DNA of 12,670 bases from Deltaproteobacteria bacterium. GTDB taxonomy: Bacteria; Bdellovibrionota; FAC87; UBA2466. The stretch is taken from positions 1 to 12,670 of the forward strand of contig JABMMY010000388.1 of NCBI GenBank assembly GCA_013205415.1, in the 5' to 3' direction. The translations under genes and the position numbers were made by a program. Numbering within the stretch: position 1 is the stretch's first letter; every line of letters begins with the position of its first letter. Below the pieces are notes generated by a model, which had not been told where the DNA came from, did not search any database, and worked only from the letters and a program-made list of their open reading frames with translations. Below, one piece after another: positions 1 through 6,800 of this stretch.

Positions 1-2
1 CG

Positions 3-65
3 ATTCAACTTTCCAAAGAAAATATTGAATTTTTGAAAAAACATGAAAAACAAAGCAAAATCTAA
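3..65 (+). CDS. C-terminal end of an upstream gene (partial, unidentified)
   Basis: This frame is open from the window edge to a TAA at 63-65, and the two other plus-strand frames close by position 36. It encodes about 20 residues of lysine- and glutamate-rich sequence (IQLSKENIEFLKKHEKQSKI) that look like a helical, soluble C-terminus. The stop lies 27 bases before the first possible start of the following glycosyltransferase, so the two would be co-transcribed. The stretch is too short to name, and an open run of this length could arise by chance. Confidence 0.35.
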   Translation: MQLSKENIEFLKKHEKQSKI

Positions 66-111
66 TGGTTAAGTAGGTTTTTCTGAGGAGTTATGAAAGA
101 GATCTATTATT

Positions 112-915
112 ATGCCCGTGAAAAATGGGGCGACATTTATTCGTCACGCCATTCAATCTATCCTGATGCAGAAATATGAAAATATCGAGATCATTGTAGT
201 AGACGGAGTTTCTACAGATGGAACCTTAGAGATTCTCAGTGAGTTCACTAAAGCCCATTCGTTTATTAAGGTACTAAGCGAAATAGACACCGGCCAATCA
301 CAGGCGATGAACAAGGGACTAAGACTGGCCACCGGCGAAATTATAGGATTTTTAAATGCCGATGATTTTTATTCCGAATCTGTTTTTCATCAGGCCGTAA
401 CTATTTTAACGAAATTATCGAGACCTGCTCTCGTCGTAGGTAATTGTCATATGCACGACCTTGAGAGTAAAAAGGTGCATGTACAAAAGCCTAGTTATCT
501 AGCATTGGAATCTTACATCTTGAATATTTCCGGCCATCCAGTAAACCCATCTCAATATTTTTACCATGCTGAAATTCATCATTTAATAGGAGGTTTTCCA
601 GAAAATGAGCATCTCGCGATGGATCTCTGGTTTTATTTAGAGTGCTGCTCTCATCCCACTATTACTAAAAAATATGTGAATGCTGACTGGGGTAATTTCA
701 GATTTTATCTCGGGACAAAAACTTACGATAACCGTCATTTACATAAAGAAATCCAAAGGAGGTATCGCCTTAAATACCTAAAGAGGATAAGACTTCAACC
801 ACTTGCTCTAGCTATTCCGGTTAAGTCTTGGCAACTATCTAAAAAACTCGCACACCTTCCGATCAGAATTATCGAGCGTCTTAAAAAGAGAATGAAACGC
901 CACAATAGTTTTTAA
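112..915 (+). CDS. Family 2 glycosyltransferase (GT-A fold)
   Basis: Predicted cytoplasmic transferase that moves a sugar from a nucleotide-sugar donor to a surface-glycan acceptor; donor and acceptor are unknown. Visible GT2 signatures are the nucleotide-binding DGVSTDGT at residues 31-38, the segment GQSQAMNKGL near 61-70, the metal-binding NADD at 82-85 and a late acidic motif MDLWF near 170-174. There is no obvious membrane segment. The start is doubtful. ATG 112 falls inside the first beta strand, which in this family usually reads SIIxPVKNG. The codons just upstream supply exactly R-S-I-I, but an in-frame TGA at 94-96 cuts them off. A well-placed GAGG (85-88) precedes an out-of-frame ATG at 93. 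With one base fewer in 96-99, that ATG would give MKRSIIMPVKNG. Either the gene carries a one-base insertion or translation starts at 112 behind a weak AAAGAGA. The 3' end overlaps the convergent gene by 35 bases. Confidence 0.85.
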   Translation: MPVKNGATFIRHAIQSILMQKYENIEIIVVDGVSTDGTLEILSEFTKAHSFIKVLSEIDTGQSQAMNKGLRLATGEIIGFLNADDFYSESVFHQAVTILTKLSRPALVVGNCHMHDLESKKVHVQKPSYLALESYILNISGHPVNPSQYFYHAEIHHLIGGFPENEHLAMDLWFYLECCSHPTITKKYVNADWGNFRFYLGTKTYDNRHLHKEIQRRYRLKYLKRIRLQPLALAIPVKSWQLSKKLAHLPIRIIERLKKRMKRHNSF

Positions 916-2080
916 TAAATTCTGACCAGGAACAATAGGCACCTCTAGGCGCGTAATCGCCTATAAAATGGTGGGCCGCAAAAAGTTTTGGATCTGCCAC
1001 TTGATTTAATTCCTGCGGAAACCAAATAGGAATTTTAGCTAAATTTCCTTCGAAATCGCCTCTACTGAGTAGATTTCTGTAGATTATGACCGGTAGTGTA
1101 AAATTCCCTCTGGAAATAAAATTAAAACCTAGCGACTCGATCTCTTTTCGATATTCCTCTTGCCCTACTACGATATTAACAAAACCATCATGTGATATTT
1201 TTGCCTTCGAATCGGCTAAACACTCGCCAGTGACTCCATTAACTCCCGATAAACAAAGCGACCAATAGCGTATTTGTGTATCTGCATTAAATTTATCATG
1301 CTCAAAATAGGTATTGGAAAATTGAGGGTTTCGAAACTTAAATGCATAAACTTCATTTTTTTTTCTGGTCAGACGAGAGGTTAAATATTGGTTGTCAGGA
1401 AGCGAGTAGATATTAGCTCCAGGAGAACGATAAAAGAAAACATCCCCCTCGGAAGCGGTGGGAGGTGAATTGCTCAAAGATAGTCCAGGAGGCTGTATCT
1501 CTCCCCGCTCGGGACACTCTTTTGCATTCATCGTATCGGGATCAAAGGATTCTATATGGGGTAATAAAACATTCCCATTACCGTCACTAAAAATATCTGG
1601 GAAATACACGCGATACCAAACCTCTAAATATTGAAATGCCGATTCCTTCTGAGTGACTGGATATCCCATTACATTAGAATAGGAGGAAAACTTGTCCTTC
1701 ATGTCACTGGGAACTACCCAAACGGTATAATTTCTGTTTTCAGAACCTCTACTAGCATCAGGTAAAAAAGGATTTAGATTTCCGGAGTCTGGCTGAATAT
1801 TGAAATCGGCTAGGGAATACTGACTATTGAGTGTGGCTTGGTCGTAAACATTAAAACTCATATACCTGGAGTAGCTAAATCTACCTCGAAACCTTAAGGC
1901 TATTTTTGAATCTTTGGGTAGCCTAAAGCGAATTCTCCAGTAGGTATTATTAGAATCGGTGAATAGGGAAGATTGGTAGGGAGTGGAGTCTAATTGTTGC
2001 CATTGGTGGTCGCAAGATTCACCGTGGCTGGCGGAGATTAGAAAATGAACTAATAAAAATAGACCCCATACTTTTCTCAT
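881..2080 (-). CDS. Secreted protein of unknown family, six conserved-looking cysteines
   Basis: I do not recognise a named family. The N-terminus is a typical Sec signal peptide: MRK, a hydrophobic stretch, then small residues (ISASHG) before the mature chain, so the protein is probably periplasmic or exported. The mature part (about 380 residues) is rich in aromatics and Asn and contains six cysteines, at residues 23, 189, 276, 287, 383 and 393 from the chosen start, enough for three disulfides. Recognisable blocks are RYMSFNVYD (about 73-81), YTVWVVP (118-124), WYRVYFPD (155-162) and the closing GAYCSWSEF...YC. No catalytic motif stands out. The start chosen is ATG at 2078-2080, preceded by GGGAGAG at 2084-2090 with good spacing; the longer frame begins at a TTG at 2092 that lies upstream of this ribosome binding site. 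It is divergent from the membrane protein gene and convergent with the first glycosyltransferase. Confidence 0.8.
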   Translation of the reverse strand: MRKVWGLFLLVHFLISASHGESCDHQWQQLDSTPYQSSLFTDSNNTYWRIRFRLPKDSKIALRFRGRFSYSRYMSFNVYDQATLNSQYSLADFNIQPDSGNLNPFLPDASRGSENRNYTVWVVPSDMKDKFSSYSNVMGYPVTQKESAFQYLEVWYRVYFPDIFSDGNGNVLLPHIESFDPDTMNAKECPERGEIQPPGLSLSNSPPTASEGDVFFYRSPGANIYSLPDNQYLTSRLTRKKNEVYAFKFRNPQFSNTYFEHDKFNADTQIRYWSLCLSGVNGVTGECLADSKAKISHDGFVNIVVGQEEYRKEIESLGFNFISRGNFTLPVIIYRNLLSRGDFEGNLAKIPIWFPQELNQVADPKLFAAHHFIGDYAPRGAYCSWSEFIKNYCGVSFSF

Positions 2081-2514
2081 GTTCTCTCCCAATTATTATT
2101 AGAGGTCGTCTTAATTACGACGCCCTGATCTTTATCGGTGATATCTTTTTTTCAAGGAGTGATTCCAGCGGTCTTTATTAATTATGTTAGAAATAATATA
2201 TTCGTAGTCTTAATTCTCACCTTCTAACCCAGCCAACAACATTTTGTTTGCACAATTGAATCCCCTTTTCATTTTCATACGACAACTTTCTAATCGAGAG
2301 GGAGGGTGAGAGATTAAGTAGCAGATATCATATTTCGCATTAACCTCTGGTGTTATTGGGAAGGAACCTACTTTTTTACTAAAATAAGATGGGGGATGAT
2401 TCTAGGTGGTGATCTTTAATGCTTTAAGTTAAAATACCCTAGGATATTCTATTTTTTTTCACCTAACTTATCTTGAGAAGTTCCGTAAACTTCAAATTAA
2501 ATTTTCCACTTAAT
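2081..2514. other. Non-coding divergent intergenic region
   Basis: This AT-rich stretch of 434 bases lies between two divergent genes, so it must hold both promoters. I see no strong sigma70 promoter with both boxes. Weak -10-like hexamers exist on the minus strand (around 2184-2200) and on the plus strand (TATTCT, 2445-2450). A small inverted repeat with 5-base arms (GTCGT 2105-2109, ACGAC 2117-2121) sits in the leader of the secreted-protein gene. A minus-strand frame is free of stops from 2401 to 2213 and ends at TAA 2210-2212. Its only ATGs are at 2278 or later (22 codons) and lack a ribosome binding site, so it is not called as a gene. No repeats, tRNA or mobile-element ends are seen. 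Confidence 0.6.
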
Positions 2515-4389
2515 ATGGAATCTGATTCTAAATTTTCAAAAGCAATTCTCATAATTACTCTAATAGCGGTAACTTTTTTATTGGTGGGGTCCTTTGATTC
2601 TAGACTAGCCAACAGCAATGGAGATGACCATCCAGTGGTGTGGGCGCGATATTTTGCAAACCCAGCCTTTTGGGAGGGCGATGGAGGCTTTTTTTTGGCT
2701 CAACAATTTGGAGTCGCCACCCTCCCCAATATTATTGCGATCTACGCAGTAAAGTTAAATACACAGCTTCCTATTTTATTAAGCTGGATCTATATTTTTA
2801 TTCAGAATATAGGGATAGGATTGGCCTTTTATTTTTTAGCTACTTTGTGGGTAAAAGAAAAATGGCTCGCAGCTACCGTAGCATTACTCAGCTATAGCAT
2901 GACTCCATGGCAATTAAATCTTGCCTACTATCCAAGCATGATCCACTCGCCCTATTCAGGCCATCTAGTGATGCCATTTATTGCATTTGCTGCCTATTTT
3001 CTCCTCACCGAGCGAACCCTTTATGTATCGGTATGTCTTGCCATCGCAGGCCTTATTCACCCTAGTCAGACACTACAATTTATATTTTTAGCCATAGTTT
3101 TTTTATTGATATCGGATAAACCCAGTAGACGTGTCATTCATCTTTCAAGTTTGATTCCTCCATTACTAGCCTCATTAATTATTCCTTTTATTTTTTTACC
3201 GAAGCCCCCTAACCCATTGACCGATAATGAGCTACTTCCTTCGGCATTACTGAATCCCCATTTAATTCCCTGGGAGAGCACTACATTTTGGCCCTGGGGC
3301 GTACCGAGTTTAATCGGCTGTTTTTTTCTTTCCTATATCGCCTGCCTTGAATTATCTAAGAATAATTCAAAGCTGAAGGCTTTTTGGTGGGCGAACCTTA
3401 TTTCACTTTTGGTTCTTGGATTAGGGCATTTTATCGGTGGGAAGTTAAAGATTTTATCCATTATACTTCTATGCCCTTTTCGTGTCAGTGTGATTAATTC
3501 GGTACTGCTTGCCCCGATCGGTTTCTCCTACCTAATAAAAAAAATTACAGGTAAAAATTTAAGGGTTTGTTTTACCGCAGCCACTTTGGTTTTTTTTCTT
3601 TTACTTTCAAAGTCGGGATTTTTCTGGGGTCCCCTGCTGGCATTATTATTTTACGATCGAAATAAAACTGAAAAACATATAGGTAAAATTTTCTATGGGG
3701 TGTTGGTCCTGTGGTGGGTTCTATTTTTACTAGTGGGGCGGCCTCTTAGAGAGGTTTTGGGGCCTGATATTTCAGGTTTTTTTAGATCGATCATGGCTCC
3801 AGGATTTAGCCTGAATGTATTGAAGATCTGGCTAGCTTTAGGACTTACTCTATTAGTTTCTTTATTTAGGCGTTGGAGTTTCAAAAGAGAAAAGGCGATG
3901 GGTTTTGGGTTATTTATTTTAGCCGCCGTTTTCACAATCATCCAATCCTACCAAACGGGATCTGAGGCTTCGCAGGGAGAGCTCAAAGCCCGTTGGGACC
4001 TTCAGATCTGGGCTAAAACTTCAACTCCCCCTGATAGTATTTTTTTAATAGAATGGGGATCTTGGCGAGGCGTTTCTGAGCGAAAAACTCAAGTGGTGGG
4101 CTATCGGGAAAATTCTGTTCTTGCCTATTTTCGATTACGAAATCCTAAGGAGGCTGAAATTAAATTGCAAAAATTATATGAGCCATACCACACTAAAAAG
4201 TATAGTGAGTTACCCGATACAGGTGTTTCAATATTCGCAGATACCTTTAATGGAGATTACTTTGTAGACGCGGCTGAACTACCCAAAAGAAAATTTGCCA
4301 TCTGTTTTGAGAATTCTAGATGGAGAGTCTATGCCGTCGGTAAAAAAGCCGATTGCTATAAATCTGAGATTGCCAAGGCAGGTTATTAG
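2515..4389 (+). CDS. Polytopic inner-membrane protein, GT-C-like architecture
   Basis: About 624 residues with roughly eleven hydrophobic segments. The first begins some ten residues after the start, and further clusters lie near residues 85-110, 120-165, 165-200, 215-230, 260-280, 290-310, 315-345, 350-380, 393-410, 435-450 and 462-476. After the first membrane segment comes a polar loop with NGDDHPVVWA, the position where GT-C enzymes carry an acidic motif facing the periplasm. The soluble C-terminal part contains WAKTSTPPDSIFL and WRGVSERKTQVVG, a pattern seen in lipid-linked-sugar glycosyltransferases and related membrane proteins of unknown role. A part in surface-glycan synthesis fits the two flanking GT2 genes, but the substrate is unknown and it could be a non-catalytic relative. 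ATG 2515 was chosen. A TTG at 2473 would add 14 residues, and neither start has a clear ribosome binding site. The stop overlaps the convergent glycosyltransferase by 4 bases. Confidence 0.75.
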   Translation: MESDSKFSKAILIITLIAVTFLLVGSFDSRLANSNGDDHPVVWARYFANPAFWEGDGGFFLAQQFGVATLPNIIAIYAVKLNTQLPILLSWIYIFIQNIGIGLAFYFLATLWVKEKWLAATVALLSYSMTPWQLNLAYYPSMIHSPYSGHLVMPFIAFAAYFLLTERTLYVSVCLAIAGLIHPSQTLQFIFLAIVFLLISDKPSRRVIHLSSLIPPLLASLIIPFIFLPKPPNPLTDNELLPSALLNPHLIPWESTTFWPWGVPSLIGCFFLSYIACLELSKNNSKLKAFWWANLISLLVLGLGHFIGGKLKILSIILLCPFRVSVINSVLLAPIGFSYLIKKITGKNLRVCFTAATLVFFLLLSKSGFFWGPLLALLFYDRNKTEKHIGKIFYGVLVLWWVLFLLVGRPLREVLGPDISGFFRSIMAPGFSLNVLKIWLALGLTLLVSLFRRWSFKREKAMGFGLFILAAVFTIIQSYQTGSEASQGELKARWDLQIWAKTSTPPDSIFLIEWGSWRGVSERKTQVVGYRENSVLAYFRLRNPKEAEIKLQKLYEPYHTKKYSELPDTGVSIFADTFNGDYFVDAAELPKRKFAICFENSRWRVYAVGKKADCYKSEIAKAGY

Positions 4390-5333
4390 TTTCGTAGTTT
4401 TTCAAAAATAACAGGCCAATAAAAAATTCCCTTTATTAGCCGTCTTACCGACCTGGTATCTGTAGGTTTCCAATAAAGGCTCACACAAAGATAAAATAAA
4501 CTATTGAAATGTTTCTTTTTCCAATAATGATCCGAAAGCCGTTTGTAGTTATTGGCAATAGCATTTCGCACTACCGATCTTGGAAATACCGATGATGCCA
4601 GGTGTTTCTTTTGCACGTAGAGATCATTTTTTAACATCAGGTCTATTTTTGCCGTGGCTGCATTCGGATTCGAATAACGATATTTCGAGGTAATGGTCGA
4701 AGCATGAGAAAATTTTCCACCTAAAATAACAGCGCGAATCCAAAAATCATGGTCTTCACAGAAATGAACATGGGAATCTGTATCCATTGGACCTAGTCGC
4801 TGAAGAAAGGATTTCGTAATAATAGCCGCCGATGGCTGAATAAAATTTCTAGCGTAAATGGAATTTGGAAACTGTAGAAGATCTTCGGGTGTGGGTCCCC
4901 ACTCCCAGTAATCCGATTTTCCAGTGGAATCAAACACGGAAACCGAGGAATAATAGATATCGGTTTTTTCTTCGGATAGAGTTTTTAGTCCGATAGACAG
5001 GTGATCTTTTTCCCATAGATCATCATGATCTAAGAAGGCTATATAATCACCGGTAGCGGCCGCCATTGCGGTATTACGAGTCGCACCAAGCCCTTGGTTT
5101 TTGGGATGCTTAATATATTTAATTTTTTGTTTGGGATGTAGGGCTTTAAAATCGGTAATAATTTTTTCAGTGCTATCTTCCCAACCATCATTAACGACCA
5201 CAAGCTCCCACTGGGTGTGAATCTGTTCAGTAATAGATTGTAGCGCCTGGGGTAGTTCCTTTTCCGCTTTGTAGCAAGGGATAATAATAGAAACAAGGCA
5301 AGGCCGAGTGCTGTCACTGGAATGGTTATTCAT
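4386..5333 (-). CDS. Family 2 glycosyltransferase
   Basis: A 315-residue cytoplasmic or membrane-associated transferase of the GT2 family, probably adding a sugar to a surface glycan. Visible features, in order, are the first strand VSIIIPCYKAE (14-24), the nucleotide-binding NDGWEDST (48-55), GLGATRN (81-87), GDYIAFLDHDD with the metal-binding DHDD at 102-105, and an ED pair in FCEDHDFWIR (191-200) at the place of the usual catalytic base. All key GT2 elements are present and the length is normal. ATG 5333 is the only normal start codon before the first strand. There is no Shine-Dalgarno sequence, but a perfect extended -10 box sits seven bases upstream, which suggests a leaderless transcript. 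The gene lies 58 bases downstream of hutI on the same strand, so read-through from the hut operon is also possible. Sugar specificity cannot be inferred. Confidence 0.9.
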   Translation of the reverse strand: MNNHSSDSTRPCLVSIIIPCYKAEKELPQALQSITEQIHTQWELVVVNDGWEDSTEKIITDFKALHPKQKIKYIKHPKNQGLGATRNTAMAAATGDYIAFLDHDDLWEKDHLSIGLKTLSEEKTDIYYSSVSVFDSTGKSDYWEWGPTPEDLLQFPNSIYARNFIQPSAAIITKSFLQRLGPMDTDSHVHFCEDHDFWIRAVILGGKFSHASTITSKYRYSNPNAATAKIDLMLKNDLYVQKKHLASSVFPRSVVRNAIANNYKRLSDHYWKKKHFNSLFYLCVSLYWKPTDTRSVRRLIKGIFYWPVIFEKLRN

Positions 5334-5340
5334 ATCGGTG

Positions 5341-5349
5341 ATTATATCA
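5341..5349 (-). promoter_or_regulatory. Extended -10 promoter for the glycosyltransferase, probably leaderless
   Basis: On the minus strand this reads TGATATAAT, an exact match to the extended -10 consensus TGnTATAAT. Its last base is followed by CACCGAT and then the A of the start codon, so a start seven bases downstream of the box would fall on the ATG itself. No good -35 hexamer is visible 16-18 bases upstream, which extended -10 promoters can do without. This would uncouple the glycosyltransferase from the hut operon. AT-rich sequence raises the chance of a fortuitous match. Confidence 0.5.
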
Positions 5350-5391
5350 GTAATTTTTTAACTTAAATGGATCTGAAAATAACTAGAGGCG

Positions 5392-6615
5392 TTATTCAAG
5401 CTCTCCGAAATAGTAGGGAAGTACTTCGTAAGATTGTGCTTTGAGCTGGCAAACTCGAAATTGTTTACCCGCTTCAAGAGATCCAATCTCCTTTTCCAAT
5501 CCTAGAGCTGCGGCAGCATTATAGGTGATAGCGGCGATCGATTCTGCCACCGTCATTTTCATTTGGGCACAGGCAATTGTGGTCATAAGAGGAAGATTTC
5601 GACTAGGACAGGTGCCAGGATTAAAATCGGTAGTAAGAGCCACTCTGGCTCCCTGATCGATTAGTTGTCTGGCGGGTGCGTAGGAGGTGCCGGTAAATAG
5701 GGAGGCTCCAGGACATAGGACAGCGACCGTATTTGATCTGCTTAAAAGCTGAATATCTGAGGCTGTAATATTGTCTAAATGGTCTACACTATGAGCCCCT
5801 AATTTTACGGCTAATGAAGTGCCTCCTAAACTTTTAAATTGATCTGCATGAATTTTAATATGAAGGCCATGGTCTTTGGCCTTTAGACAAAGGAGTTCCG
5901 CCTGTGGAACCGAAAAATAACCCTCCTCGATAAACACATCGAAATAGGAGGCTAGTTTCGCTTTGGCGATCTCTGGAATCCACTCTTCACAAATAAGTTT
6001 GACGTAGTCATCGGCTCTTCCTTTGAATTCGGGCGGAATCGCATGAGCTGGCATAAAAGTAGGAACTAGTTGTACTGAAGTGTTTTGCTGCAAAGCTTTA
6101 ATGCAGTGTAAAATTTTAAGTTCGCTTTCTAAAGATAGACCATACCCCGATTTAATTTCAATCGTTCCTACACCCAGCTTTTGAAATCTTTCAATTTCGT
6201 GCTGAGCAGTTTCAAAAAGATTTTCGAAACTAGCTTTGCGGGTTAGGGACAGAGTGGTAAGGATGCCGCCACCTTCTGCAGCGATTTGAGCGTAAGTTTT
6301 TCCTGCGGCTCGTTGTGCAAAATCATGGCTTCTATCGCCTGCAAAAACTAAGTGGGTATGGCATTCGACAAGCTCTGGAATCCAGACCTCGGTCTCGCAG
6401 CTATATCGATTTACAATCCCTTGATACTGAGGAGGAAGATCCTCAGATTTTCCGATCCAAATAATGCGGGTGTTTTCTGCGTTAACCACCATGGCAGCAT
6501 TTTCAATAATTCCCAAGTCCTCGGTAGTGACATGACGACCCTCTTTCGCAGCCACTCCAGCTAGAGTTAAGCATTGAAAAATAGGATCATAAAGAACTAA
6601 AGATTCTTGGTTCAT
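5392..6615 (-). CDS. hutI: Imidazolonepropionase (HutI)
   Basis: Hydrolyses 4-imidazolone-5-propionate to N-formimino-L-glutamate, the third step of cytosolic histidine degradation. The 407-residue length is normal for this amidohydrolase-superfamily enzyme. The metal ligands are visible: the HxH pair H86/H88 in ECHTHLVFAGDR, H256 in HADQF, and D330 in TTDFNPG. H279 in SVDHLD and the loop AAEGGGILTT (112-121) are also typical HutI signatures. The start ATG overlaps the last stop of the hutU reading frame as ATGA. A GAGG at 6621-6624 lies five bases before the ATG, so it can initiate even if upstream hutU translation ends early. Nothing looks damaged. The usual next gene (hutG or hutF) does not follow; a glycosyltransferase does. 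Confidence 0.97.
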   Translation of the reverse strand: MNQESLVLYDPIFQCLTLAGVAAKEGRHVTTEDLGIIENAAMVVNAENTRIIWIGKSEDLPPQYQGIVNRYSCETEVWIPELVECHTHLVFAGDRSHDFAQRAAGKTYAQIAAEGGGILTTLSLTRKASFENLFETAQHEIERFQKLGVGTIEIKSGYGLSLESELKILHCIKALQQNTSVQLVPTFMPAHAIPPEFKGRADDYVKLICEEWIPEIAKAKLASYFDVFIEEGYFSVPQAELLCLKAKDHGLHIKIHADQFKSLGGTSLAVKLGAHSVDHLDNITASDIQLLSRSNTVAVLCPGASLFTGTSYAPARQLIDQGARVALTTDFNPGTCPSRNLPLMTTIACAQMKMTVAESIAAITYNAAAALGLEKEIGSLEAGKQFRVCQLKAQSYEVLPYYFGELE

Positions 6616-6800
6616 TTTTTCCTCATCGGAATCTGAAGTGCTGTGTGATCGGCTACCTTTTCTGCGATCTCATAACCTGCATCCACATGGCGAAAGACTC
6701 CCATGGCAGGATCCGAATTTAAAACTCGAGAGAGTCGCTCGTCGGCATCGCTAGTTCCATCTGCCACAATCACCATTCCCGAATGAATCGAATATCCCAT
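6612..6800 (-). pseudogene. hutU: C-terminal remainder of urocanate hydratase, separated by an in-frame TGA
   Basis: These 62 codons are the exact continuation of the upstream urocanase frame, with no shift and no missing sequence. They contain MGYSIHSGMVIVADGT, SDPAMGV and RHVDAGYE, all hallmarks of the urocanase C-terminus. Together with the upstream 490 codons and the TGA the length is 553, normal for the family. The piece begins with ATG directly after TGA (TGAATG), with a GGGGG run about ten bases before it, so reinitiation by ribosomes ending on the TGA could make it as a separate polypeptide. Whether the two pieces can form active enzyme is unknown. The well-preserved sequence means the interruption is recent, tolerated, or a sequence error. 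Its own stop overlaps the hutI start. Confidence 0.85.

Noticed and set aside
93..179. Short frame from ATG 93 with a good Shine-Dalgarno (MKEIYYYAREKWGD...)
   Set aside because: It closes after about 28 codons and overlaps the conserved glycosyltransferase frame. It is better explained as the displaced start of that gene.
2133..2142. Ten-base sequence TATCGGTGAT shared with 5333-5342 upstream of the second glycosyltransferase
   Set aside because: Dozens of ten-base repeats are expected by chance in a window this size, and the two copies lie at different distances from their genes.
5378..5396. Inverted repeat AATAAC/GTTATT at the hutI stop as a terminator
   Set aside because: The six-base stem is almost all A-T and is not followed by a clear T-run, so it would not be a convincing intrinsic terminator.
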